DNA from: Mesostigma viride
Taxonomy: Eukaryota; Streptophyta; Mesostigmatophyceae; Mesostigmatales; Mesostigmataceae
Direction of reading: 5' to 3'
NCBI GenBank assembly: GCA_009746045.1
Contig: RPFO01000076.1
Coordinates: 5,007,275 to 5,071,274 of the forward strand
DNA: 64,000 bases
This document shows, piece after piece, positions 51,650 to 60,404 of the stretch. The notes under the pieces were generated by a model. The model was not told where the DNA came from and made no database searches. It was given only the letters and a program-made list of their open reading frames with translations. The position numbers were made by a program, and so were the translations under genes. Each line of letters starts with the position of its first letter. Position 1 is the first letter of the stretch.

Positions 51650-52587
51650 CTGGAAGGCTGACATGGCTTGCCCAACGAGAGACCACCTAGTGGCCTCTAA
51701 AACCCCCTCAGCGGCGGACGCCCCCACATGGAACCCCATGCTCACCTCCCGAAACTCAGCGGGCGGCTGCACCAACAAACCCGTACCGGTGTCCCATACC
51801 AAACCCTTGCCCCGGTCCCTGTAGGCCGATGACCCCTGGTAACTAACCAAGGTGGGAAGAGCGCACATAGGCTTACCTACGTGATTGACGGCGCGTAAGG
51901 GTGCCGATCGGCGACGTCTACCCGCTGCGTGACCAAATGTGGTGGCAGCGCCACCTCCGCGGGCATGCCGTCGTGCTGTCGTGTGATCGCATCTACCACT
52001 GCCTGGATGGTGGTGGTGAGTGCAAGGTTGGTCCAGAATGCGCGGTACCTGTGGGTGAGCCCGCCCAATCCTGCATTGTCGCACGTGACTGGTGCCCCTA
52101 AGATGTCCACGATCTGGGCCCAGTCCTTCCTCACTACCTCGTGAGGGCTGTCGTCGGCCACCACGTTCTCAAAAAGATACGCTAGTGGCTGGTCCTGCAG
52201 CTGCTGCAAGAGTCCAACGACTCGAAGCAGATCCCAAAACAACCCGCTCCTAGGATCCGCAAGCCCGCGTCCTACGCCGGCCTGACTCAACCCTTGACAT
52301 TCCCAGCCCGCGAGGACGAGGTCTATCCTCTTGTGCCGCCTCAAAAGGCCTCGCACATGAACCTCCCCAATGGCACGGATATCCTGAGGGCACTCCCCAA
52401 ACGGATCTGTCCACGCAGACGGAGGAAACTGAAATGGATACAGGGCAGACAGCTGGGCACAGTGATGCCTATACACTGCCCGAGCGGTAGGAGACGGCTC
52501 TACGGCGATCAACGTGTGGCACGTACCGCCTGCAGCGAGAAAGCCAGCCAGCCCCCCTCCCATCCCAGCAAACAATTCTAGCAATAC
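51650..52587 (-). CDS. DNMT3-like C5-cytosine DNA methyltransferase domain
   Basis: Transfers methyl from S-adenosylmethionine to cytosine C5. In the 610-codon frame from 53709: motif I LLELFAGMGGGL (376-387), VEP acidic motif II (403-405), DLVLAGWECQGLS (motif IV, catalytic C471), SGLFWDLLRVV (motif V-like), LAYLFENVV (motif VI, ENV 514-516) and THRYRAFWTNL (motif VIII, 552-562). That frame stops at 51877. The remaining motifs are in the overlapping next frame: ALPTLVSYQGSSAYR (target-recognition side), AEFREVSMGF (motif IX-like) and RWSLVGQAM (motif X-like). FENVV and RYRAFWTNL resemble DNMT3/DRM enzymes, but order is canonical I to X. The usual PC of motif IV is EC here. One frame change near 51890-51920 is needed for a whole enzyme. 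Confidence 0.85.
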
Positions 52588-53709
52588 AACCCCTTCGGAC
52601 AAGACCCGCGACTCTGCCACAACATCGGCACAGAAGTTACCTTCGGTTGTCGCGACAGCCACTTGTGACTGCGATTGCCGCGGGAGATGAGAGAGTTGTT
52701 GCTGCCGCACCGCGTTGGTGACGTGCTGACGCAAAAGGGCCTGCCGCGCTTGCGGCTGCTGTCGCGCCGCCCACGTGCTGTGCAATGAGGCCCGTCCCAC
52801 CAGCGCTGTTGGGATGCACGGCCGATGCTTATCACGCACAGCCCCCCCAGCTGCCGTGACCTCCCCCATCCGTACCTCCACCACCGCGTCGTGCGAGCCA
52901 GCCTCGACCCGGTTGACCGTCGAGACACGCACTGCCCCATTGTCCGAGCTGTAGCAGCTCACCGGGATGCTTGCTTGGCGCATGGCGTCACCGTCTCTGT
53001 CAACGATGTACACCGCGCGGCCTTCCCACATGCGTACCTCGAGCCGCATGGGAAACATGACCTCCATGCCGACCAGCACGTCATACGATGACTGCTCGGT
53101 CACAAGGGCATTCACAGGGATGCAGGCCATGTCGGATGGCCTGAGCGGGTTGAGGATGACCATTACCTGGACCGCAGTCATGGCAAAGGGTTTAGCGGCA
53201 GGGCCCTGCCAGCCCGCCACGGACACATGACTGTCCCGCAGCCCGCCATTCTCCCTGGTTAGGTTGAGCAACTGGGCCAGCCGAGCACTGATAACGAGTG
53301 GCTGGGCCCCGCTGTCCAGTTTCACGACCAATTCATGGTCAGTACTGTAGACCACGTTGCTCAGGGGCTCCCCGTGCCCCTGCGCCTGAAATGCCATTGC
53401 TGGCTCGCCATCCGGATATGAGGTGACAGTGGGTGCCCTAGGCACTACGCACGCCCGCTGCGCGGTGTCCAAGACACCATGAGCGACATGACCCACGATT
53501 ACCGAAGCCGATGCAGGGCGATGCCCGACAAATGTGGCTGTCTCAGCGTTGTGCAACCTACGGGCGTCCATTGTGTCAGCGTACCGCTGTACCTCTGACG
53601 CATGCGACCCGAGCACCTCCACGGCCCGCTGACCGAACCACTCGACCACTTGCCGGGGAGTGTATGCAGGCGTGTCCACGACCGACGGCATAGGGTATAA
53701 TGGCAACAA
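51877..53709 (-). CDS. Protease-methyltransferase ORF of the Ty3-type element
   Basis: 610 codons from a TTG-type opening; the first ATG in frame is MPSVVDTPAY at residue 7. Residues 125-225 form a retropepsin-like domain: HELVVKLDSGAQPLVISARL (catalytic DSG 132-134) and SYDVLVGMEVMFPMRLEVRM as the second signature. Residues 230-370 are a linker rich in Gln/Arg. Residues 374-610 are the methyltransferase described separately. The protease lies upstream of the methyltransferase and RT, so the enzyme would be made as part of Pol and could be released by the protease. Stops upstream (TAA TGA) separate it from Gag. Confidence 0.8.
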   Translation of the reverse strand: MLPLYPMPSVVDTPAYTPRQVVEWFGQRAVEVLGSHASEVQRYADTMDARRLHNAETATFVGHRPASASVIVGHVAHGVLDTAQRACVVPRAPTVTSYPDGEPAMAFQAQGHGEPLSNVVYSTDHELVVKLDSGAQPLVISARLAQLLNLTRENGGLRDSHVSVAGWQGPAAKPFAMTAVQVMVILNPLRPSDMACIPVNALVTEQSSYDVLVGMEVMFPMRLEVRMWEGRAVYIVDRDGDAMRQASIPVSCYSSDNGAVRVSTVNRVEAGSHDAVVEVRMGEVTAAGGAVRDKHRPCIPTALVGRASLHSTWAARQQPQARQALLRQHVTNAVRQQQLSHLPRQSQSQVAVATTEGNFCADVVAESRVLSEGVVLLELFAGMGGGLAGFLAAGGTCHTLIAVEPSPTARAVYRHHCAQLSALYPFQFPPSAWTDPFGECPQDIRAIGEVHVRGLLRRHKRIDLVLAGWECQGLSQAGVGRGLADPRSGLFWDLLRVVGLLQQLQDQPLAYLFENVVADDSPHEVVRKDWAQIVDILGAPVTCDNAGLGGLTHRYRAFWTNLALTTTIQAVVDAITRQHDGMPAEVALPPHLVTQRVDVADRHPYAPSIT

Positions 53710-53733
53710 CCTGCGCCGCTGCTCTCATTACAA

Positions 53734-54501
53734 TTCGTTCAAGTGGCCCGCCGGAGCGGCTGTACAATTTTTCCCAGTGAGCGCGCTGCCAAGTGTACTT
53801 GTGGGCAAATTTTTAGGTGCCCCGTCACTTCGAGGTACTAAAAATTAGGCTACGGTACGAATTCAGCGAATTTCAGCGAATTTTCAGTCGAACCAAAGGA
53901 AGTGACGCCAACTACCAAAAAGTTTCCGTTACGAATTTTCAGCCCAACACTCGCGCAAAATGAAGTGACGGCAACTACCAAAAAGTTTCCGTTACGGATT
54001 TTCACTCCCACACGTTTGCACAAAAGACTTGACGGCAACTACCAAAAAGTTTCCGTTACGAATTTTCAGTCCCACACTTCGCGCAAATTTTAGTAGGGCT
54101 GCACGCAAGCTACCTTTCAAAATTTTGCGCTAGTATGGAACGCATTTCATTCGTCTGGAGGAACGCTGCCCGCCAACTACCCCCGTTCAGAAAGTTCCGC
54201 CGAAATTTACCCGAGATTTGGAAATCTGAACGTCCGCGCAAATTTTAGTAGGGCTGCACGCAAGCTACCTTTCAAAATTTTGCGCAAGTATGGAACGCAA
54301 TTCATTCGTCCGGAGGAATGCTGCTCGTCAACTGCCCCCGTTCAGAAAGTTGCGCCGAACTTTACTTGAGATTTGGAAATCTGAACGTGCGGTTGGAGTT
54401 TCGCGGGGAAACCCAAGTTCCCAAGTAATTCACCAATGACGCGCTTCGAACACTTGTCCGCTAAAACCTAAGCAGCCGCTCCGGCTGGCCACTTAAACGA
54501 A
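53734..54501. mobile_element. Small inverted-repeat element between Gag and Pol
   Basis: 29-bp terminal inverted repeats, TTCGTTCAAGTGGCCCGCCG... at 53734-53762 and its inverse at 54473-54501, with two mismatches. The interior contains two tandem families: about 62-63 bp x3 (53900-54085, with CAACTACCAAAAAGTTTCC) and 155 bp x2 (54081-54235 and 54236-54390). I see no target duplication. No coding capacity, but the right inverted repeat supplies the last codons and stop of Gag. Confidence 0.7.
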
Positions 54502-56684
54502 ACTTGATGTGCCCCAGCAGGATTGTCGTGTTCCAGGGTGGAGCCGGTCCGAGCGGGAGCCATGCGAAAGGACTGAGGCAGCTGCCCCACAGTCTCACTT
54601 GGCTGCCCCACCTGAAACGACGGCGGTGCACGTGCTTGCTTCCCTCGCGCGCCAACTGCATGGATGTCCAACGCCATCACGTCGGCTGGCCGCCAGAAGT
54701 CCTCGTCCCTGTATTGAACCTGCGATCCCCCATCCTCCCTTTCACGTCCCCCCGCCTCGCCCGTCGGCTGAATGATGACCACCCCCGCGTCCACCTTCTT
54801 GTCCTCCACGTCCGCAAAGTGCACCCCCGGCGCTGGGCACTGCCCCGCCAGATGGGTGCGGACCGTTGCCGGGTGTGACTTCTTACACGCCTTGGGACAA
54901 TCACGTTTGATGTGCCCATCCTGACCGCACAGGAAGCAGCCCGATTTGCGCGCATCCGTCCTACCCGTCTGTGAGGACGTGCCCCCCCCAGCTCGCGTCG
55001 GCGGAGCGGCAGCGTCCTTGTTGCCGCCAGCGGCGTTACCCTGGGTTGCATCGTGCGATGAGGCGTTGCGAGACCCCCCTTGGTTCCTGCTAGCACCGTG
55101 GCCGCCTTGCGGGCGCGCTTGTCTTGTGGCAGACGACTCACCCGACTTGGCCTTGGTCAGCGCGTCGACCTTGGCCTGCAGCTCGGCCACCACCGTGCTT
55201 ACCGAGATCCGGCCTTGCGCGTGTCGTCGCATCATGGCCCTGACCTCAATGCACAGTGACCGCAGTCGCCACGGCTGGCCGTTGGGCGGCGTGAGCAGCT
55301 CCATCTCCTTAGAGCCTAGCGCTTGCAGCCATTTCTGACACGCCAGCTTTTCGGACCAGTCCTCCACTTCGCCGGCGAACTCCATGAGGCGCTCGTAAGA
55401 TTGCTCCGGGGTTTCACCCTCGGCTATCTTGAAATTGCGCCACTCACGCTCTGCCTTGATGGTCTCCACCGGGTATTCCTGGCGAAGGAGGCCCCACAGT
55501 TCCTCGGCAGGGTCGACACCATACATGATGTTGTCATAGTCGGGCTGGCCACGCCCGTCGAAGCCGAACCACACGTCCGTGTGACGCGTGTACAGCGAGA
55601 CCTCTCTCCACTGCTCCACCAGCCTAGCCACTCGCCTCAGCGTAAGACCGTGAAAGAAGAAATGCATGTTGTTCATCACAAACTCATGCATTACAGCGCC
55701 TTGCGTAGTCATGTATTGCAGATCAATCCATGACTTGTACGCGTTGTAGGCCTGCGCCAGCGTGGCCAGATTGCCGGTTGTGGAGAACTTCTCGCGCATG
55801 TCCACCCGTGGTAGGGTGGGCATCTTTGCGCCTTCAGGTATGAGGCGCACCCTTTGCGGGTACTGCACCCCATCGGCATCCTCCGGCGGTCGCTGAGCTG
55901 CGCGTCCCTGCGCCAGCGTGCTTGGGCGTGCTGCCTCCCGTACTCGGAAAGCCAGCGGCGTGGTTATGTCCTCCATGGGCGGAATGCGCCCAATTGGCAC
56001 ACTTGACCACCGTGCAGTCGACCCGCTGGTCAGCGCCCCACCGCCTCGCCCAAACGGAATTGAGACCCCGCCTGGCAGCATGCGTCCTGGTGCACCCCTG
56101 CGTGGGTCCATCGCGCGCGCCAGCCCTGCCCCGTTCTCCTCGTGCAATCCGTCTCGCGCTTGATCGAAAGGCAGGCGCCTGGGCGCCAGCGTATACTCGC
56201 CCCGTGGCTGACCATCCGCCTCACCAAGCAAGTCGTGTTGGGTTAGCGACCCAGCCAAAACCCCCGGTTCCATCGAAGCCCTTCCCGCCGCATTACCTGA
56301 GGTTGGCGGCTGGTCCCGCTCCCTCGGCTCCGCGGCAACACCATTGGGGCCCGGCATCGATGCCTGCCCGTCCCATGGTGTGGACTGCAGATGACGACCC
56401 TCTACGGCCACCAATCTGTCGGTCACTTCCCGCATTTGCAGCGCCAGTTGCTGCTGCAACTGTTGCGACTGTTGCTGCATCTGCGCTTGCATCTGCGCGA
56501 ACAGCGCCACCATACTCAGCGGCGCTTCTTGGTCGCGACTCTCACCCACTGCGGGTACGGCGGGAGGAATCCCGCCATTCGACCCCGGAGCGGACGTGTC
56601 GGCATCTGCTCTATTTGCATCCGCCATGGCTCGAGTCTGCGCTCGCGTCAGTGGCATGCACCAGCTGACCGATGGGCAAAACAA
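54468..56684 (-). CDS. Gag of the Ty3-type methyltransferase element
   Basis: 738 codons; an ATG at 56627 region (MADANRADADTSAPGS) is a plausible start because it lies 19 residues in and the sequence before it is less conserved-looking. Residues about 55-100 are Gln-rich coiled coil (FAQMQAQMQQQSQQLQQQLA). A Pro/Arg-rich matrix-like part is followed by a capsid-like domain (YNAYKSWIDLQYM; DPAEELWGLLRQEYPVETIK; EQSYERLMEFAGEVEDWSEK). A CCHC knuckle (CFLCGQDGHIKRDC) is at about 581-594. The final FKWPAGAAA and stop lie within a terminal inverted repeat of the small element at 53734-54501, so the native C terminus is uncertain. Confidence 0.8.
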   Translation of the reverse strand: MFCPSVSWCMPLTRAQTRAMADANRADADTSAPGSNGGIPPAVPAVGESRDQEAPLSMVALFAQMQAQMQQQSQQLQQQLALQMREVTDRLVAVEGRHLQSTPWDGQASMPGPNGVAAEPRERDQPPTSGNAAGRASMEPGVLAGSLTQHDLLGEADGQPRGEYTLAPRRLPFDQARDGLHEENGAGLARAMDPRRGAPGRMLPGGVSIPFGRGGGALTSGSTARWSSVPIGRIPPMEDITTPLAFRVREAARPSTLAQGRAAQRPPEDADGVQYPQRVRLIPEGAKMPTLPRVDMREKFSTTGNLATLAQAYNAYKSWIDLQYMTTQGAVMHEFVMNNMHFFFHGLTLRRVARLVEQWREVSLYTRHTDVWFGFDGRGQPDYDNIMYGVDPAEELWGLLRQEYPVETIKAEREWRNFKIAEGETPEQSYERLMEFAGEVEDWSEKLACQKWLQALGSKEMELLTPPNGQPWRLRSLCIEVRAMMRRHAQGRISVSTVVAELQAKVDALTKAKSGESSATRQARPQGGHGASRNQGGSRNASSHDATQGNAAGGNKDAAAPPTRAGGGTSSQTGRTDARKSGCFLCGQDGHIKRDCPKACKKSHPATVRTHLAGQCPAPGVHFADVEDKKVDAGVVIIQPTGEAGGREREDGGSQVQYRDEDFWRPADVMALDIHAVGARGKQARAPPSFQVGQPSETVGQLPQSFRMAPARTGSTLEHDNPAGAHQVSFKWPAGAAA

Positions 56685-56936
56685 GAACCAACAAGCCTAG
56701 GTTTCGCTAAGAAGCAACAACCAAAGGCTTTATAACAGGCGTCAAGGATAACGACTCGACTAGCCTGCCAGAAAAAGACAAGAGCCAGCAAATTCTGGCT
56801 AGTTCTATTTTCTTAAAATCTGTCTCAAGACACTTCCTTTACAAACTGTCAGCCAGGCCGTTCCCTGTACTGCTGATGGTTGATAAACACTAAAGCCAAC
56901 GTCTTGGCTTCAAACAGAAGGAAGCAGACTACCGGG
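56685..56936 (-). other. Leader between repeat B and Gag
   Basis: 252 bp. On the minus strand repeat B ends GAGACTA and the leader opens CCCGGTAGTCTGC, so GACTACC-C-GGTAGTC forms a 15-bp hairpin across the border. There is no TGG-type tRNA primer site next to the repeat; the hairpin might indicate another priming mode, which is speculation. Confidence 0.5.
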
Positions 56937-58108
56937 TAGTCTCTTCGAGTAACGAAAGGAGGGCTCTCAGCCGAGGACAAGGAACTGTCCCTCGTGCCTG
57001 ATGACCACCTTATTGCCTCCCCTGCTATAGAATACTGCTTTCACAACACACACTTTGCACAGTCTGATGATGAAGCCGCACATGCGGAATTTATTGAGAA
57101 AGTTATTTACAATTACAACACGTTGATAGTCTCAATATCGATGCACTCCATGCTCACGAGCCCGCAGTTAGGCAGCGCTCCATGACATGCTACTGGCCTT
57201 GCTTCCAAGGAAAGGGAGAAACACGAAGGCCACTAACGAGAGACTCGAAGAGACTACACGCTACGTGAGAGTCCTCTTCGACTATGAACCAAACCATTCG
57301 TCATGCCACACGCATGACACACGCCACACTTGTCAGTCCAGCCAGGAATGCCCAAACTATCTTGCTGCCTGAACCATGCAAATAGAAACTGCATTCCAGT
57401 TGCCGTCCTGGCTTTCTACCACACATGCCAACAAAAGCAGGAAGGCATCCCGACAAATCTAAATTGCTACCCTGTTGCCGATCTCATCTCCTAGAGGCTC
57501 CGGCATTTCTGTCCCTGGGAATGTCCGGCATTGAGTCACGACCACCAAGGTCGAAGCATAATATCCTTCAAACAATCTGCACGCTCACACCTTGCGTGTG
57601 AGTGGCCCAGCAAACATTGCTTCTAATCTTTCCTTTCTAGAAAAAATCCCTTTGTAGGGCTGCCAGCGATTTCGCATTCATTCCAGCGATCTGGCTCCGC
57701 ACCGCAAATTGTCCTTTTCCATTTTCTGTCCAGTCCTCATAACGTTGACCCGCTATTCTACACCACAAAGACACCTGGCCTGTCAATAGCCTCGGCGCTG
57801 TTGAAGTCCAGCAGTCCAGCTCCAGCTCCAGCTCCAGCTCCAGCTGTCCACTAACTCGCGTATGATCCTCTCGACGCTGTGCACTTGTGCTGCCGTCCGC
57901 TCAAGTACGTCTGTGCTGCGCGCCCAGCCGTGCCTGGCCCGGCGCGCGCGCACGTGCACTTTCGTCCGCTCTTATGCTGTAAGTGCTAGTGTCCCCCCCC
58001 CGGTCACTAGCCTTTGTCGAAAATGCGCAGAATTTAACAAATTCCTTGCGCACGTCACCGGTCTTGTGCATAGTGGGCGCCCGGATGACACAGCTCGCGT
58101 CCGTGACA
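56937..58108 (-). repeat. Terminal repeat B, 5' copy
   Basis: 1172 bp, minus-strand start TGTCACGGACGCG. Differs from 44418-45588 by one extra T in TTATTTAC near 57106. No copy of repeat A follows it, unlike at the 3' side. Confidence 0.88.
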
Positions 58109-58112
58109 CTTC

Positions 58113-58368
58113 GTGAATGGCACTCGGCGTGTGTTAAATGAATTAACACATTTAGGCTTGGGTCATGGCAGTGTAGTATTGTTTCCTTCGTAGTACCCTG
58201 GTTTTATTCGGTATATGGCGTATTATAATGGAATGCATTGAGAAGCAGCGTCGTCGCGTCCTAGGTCTTATAGCCAATATAGCTCCTCACTCCTAGGTAT
58301 GTGCATCCTCACTAGTTTAGGTAAGGTTAGGCGAGGTGTTGGGGATAGAGTCGAGCCAGGACGTAACA
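58113..58368 (+). repeat. G1 3' LTR, right part
   Basis: Continues the LTR from 44273 after the CTTC duplication: GTGTTAAATGAATTAACACAT, TGGCGTATTAT, GAATGCATTGAGA and the terminal GGACGTAACA. The next base belongs to the Z element, into whose Gag region G1 appears to have inserted. Confidence 0.75.
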
Positions 58369-59694
58369 CCAGGGTGGCAGGGGCCAGCAGCAAGGATCCA
58401 AAGGCAAGGGTCAGCAGCAGGCTGGGGGTCACCAGGGTGGTCAGCAGAACAAGGGTGGCCAAGGGCAAGGCAAGAGCCAGGGCCAGGGCACCCAGGCCAG
58501 TCAGAGCAGCCAGAACCAGGGTGGCCTGAAGAAGGCTGCTGCTGGGAAGGATGACAAGTGCTTTGGCTGCATGTGGCAGGACAGGTCATTGGCGACGTGA
58601 CTGCCCATGCAGACCAGGCCAAGTCTGCTGGAGCAGGCTCTGGCCAGGTGGGTAAGCCATGACTTGATATGTTGTCCCCTGTAAATAGTCAATCACCCCT
58701 AGTGGGACAGACATCAGTTGTACATACTGTAGTAATGGGGGTGTCCCTCTTGTGCAGCAGCAAGGGGTTGGGAATGATGAGGTGCTTCCACTCAATGATT
58801 GCAATAACGCTGCTGCAGCAGTGGAATTCCCTGTGCCTGTGGCAGGTGCAGGGTCTCCAGTTGTTGGGGTTGACTCTGGGAGTCAAGCCGCCAGACTGGA
58901 AGGACCTGCAGCTTCTGTGGGAACCGGGGCTGGCTCTGGGAGCCGAGCTTCCTTGGAGGGGTTCCCTGGAGCAAGACAGCAGGTGGGTCATGCTGTCCCA
59001 AGCACACAGTCTTTGTCACGTTCCTCTCTGTGCAGCCAGGCTGACAGGGGGGTGAGCTATGCTCAGGCTGGAAACACACTACACCATATCTTTGGCCACT
59101 CTAAGCAGGCAGAGATGTTTGCTTGGAAGATTGGCAAGGAGCCTTTGCTTGAGGCCTGCAGTGCATCTGCTCAGAATTGTGTCTGTCAGGAGAATGTTAT
59201 TCGCCTCCCACAGTCCCATGCCAGAGAACCTGCTAGAGAGCGGGGGGATATCCAGGTGGACATCCAGCATATCAGGGGCATGTATCTGTTGGTGGGGGTG
59301 GATAGGTTTAGCAGATATAGGTTGCTGACCATTCTTCCTGGAATGCAGGAGCATCAGCTGTTAATGGGTCTCCAGTCTTTGTTGCCAGGCTTTGGGGTGC
59401 ACACCAAGGTGCAAGCTGACTTGCAGTTTGACTGCTTGATCAAGCTGGCTGACCAGCTTCCTTGTAAGTTGGTAGTGGTCCCTAGGGAATGCCATGGGCA
59501 GCAGGGAGCTGTAGAGAGATCTATACGTGAAGTAAAAGCAGTGGTGCTAGCAGCTAGGAGTGTGCCTGTTGTGGCATCAGCTCTAGAAAGAGCAGCTTGG
59601 TGTAAGGGGATTGAGGAGCAGCTTAACCACAGGGTAACCTGTTACTATGATGGTGTGGCAGTCTCTCCCCTGGCACTGCAGTTTGGTATGCTAT
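58369..59694 (+). pseudogene. Z element copy 1: Gag tail and integrase, truncated
   Basis: Opens with a Gly/Gln/Lys-rich stretch matching the Gag tail of copy 2 (62640-62800), then a degraded knuckle (KCFGC...). After a Gly/Ser-rich linker comes integrase: NTLHHIFGHSKQAEMFAWKI (His pair), QNCVCQ (Cys pair), IQVDIQHIRGMYLLVGVDRF (first Asp), VQADLQFDCL (second Asp) and CHGQQGAVERSIREVKAV (Glu). It ends abruptly at SPLALQFGML, where copy 2 continues LPENVVQASLRKADRLF. So it is cut by unrelated DNA at 59695. Confidence 0.65.
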
Positions 59695-60404
59695 AGTTAG
59701 CATTTTGGGCAACCAATATGCTAAGTGGATGCAGTTTGGAAAGACCTTTCCAACGCCGTGCTGACTGCCTGAAACAGACAAGGGACAAGAAAGATATGAG
59801 GTCCCGAAGTCCTAGCCGTCCGTGGCCGACTGGGGTACAGTCCTCTGGTGTAGTGGACAGGACACGTGGCAGGCCGTGCCTGCGCAGGCTTAGCCTGACT
59901 ATCACGTGACTGTGGTCCACGTAGACCAGAGGAGCAGCAGCCTGTGACTGGTGGACTACAGGAACTGGCACAGGTCTGCAAGGATACTAGGCCTTGCAGG
60001 CTTGTGACAGGTCCTGTACTTCCTAGGTTGCAGAGTCTAGGCAAATCCAGTTCGTCCTGGCTCTGCACTGATGCCAGTGGACGTTGAGGATTTGCTTGCC
60101 TGCCTGCACGTGCCTCGTCACGCCGATGGGAACGAGGAACAACGCAAAGGATATAGCTTGGTCATGGGGGATGACCAGCTATCTTGGCAAGCACGAACCG
60201 AGGCTCCCACATTGGACGTGGAACCGCTCACCGTGGTCGTGGCTTGGTGCACGGGTTAAAAGGTTGCTGCCTTGCAACTTTGGCTCATCCCGTTGTGTGG
60301 CGTGAGAGACCAGGAACTCACAGTTCTGGCTGATCGCTAACTCGTACTATTGCATTTCTGTTTGCAAGGTTTCATGTCGGCCGAGGCTCGGGTTACTCAC
60401 CTGA
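59695..60404 (+). other. Probable LTR or leader upstream of Z copy 2
   Basis: No ORF with a recognisable domain. It separates the cut end of Z copy 1 from a fresh set of ORFs, where an LTR would be expected. I cannot define ends because the partner lies outside the window. Confidence 0.35.

Larger units (their letters stand above)
44274..58108 (-). mobile_element. Ty3-type retroelement encoding a DNMT3-like methyltransferase and a PHD finger, with split direct repeats
   Basis: 13.8 kb inserted in the G1 3' LTR with a 4-bp duplication. In element sense (minus) the order is repeat B (58108-56937), leader, Gag, a small inverted-repeat insertion, protease plus methyltransferase, RT/RNase H, integrase plus PHD, polypurine tract, repeat A (47986-45591, interrupted by a TTAA element), GC, repeat B (45588-44418), repeat A (44417-44274). 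Outer ends are TGTCACGG and GCGACA, that is TG...CA. The two B copies are 1172 and 1171 bp and differ by one T indel that I see. A is 144 bp and identical between copies apart from the insertion site. Confidence 0.85.
17149..58368 (+). mobile_element. G1: nested Ty3-type LTR retroelement, interrupted and internally inverted
   Basis: Related LTRs at 17149-17704 and 43956-44273 joined to 58113-58368 bracket gag and pol pieces. The order in element sense is 5' LTR, primer-site-like TGG, a viroplasmin-like ORF, gag, then an inverted block (gag end, zinc knuckle, protease, start of RT) on the minus strand, then RT/RNase H, a partial integrase, unassigned ORFs, a polypurine tract and the 3' LTR. 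Insertions with target duplications can be removed conceptually and restore reading frames at four sites. The two LTRs look roughly three-quarters identical by eye, so either the element is old or the 3' half (after about 40850) comes from a different subfamily copy. Confidence 0.65.

Noticed and set aside
51877-53709. Bacterial restriction-modification system or contamination
   Set aside because: The methyltransferase is flanked in order by retropepsin and RT within one element and resembles DNMT3 at FENVV and RYRAFWTNL; no restriction enzyme gene is present.
44274-58108. DIRS/Ngaro-type tyrosine-recombinase element
   Set aside because: The repeat layout fits, but the encoded recombinase is an HHCC/DD35E integrase and there is a 4-bp target duplication. 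No tyrosine recombinase was found.
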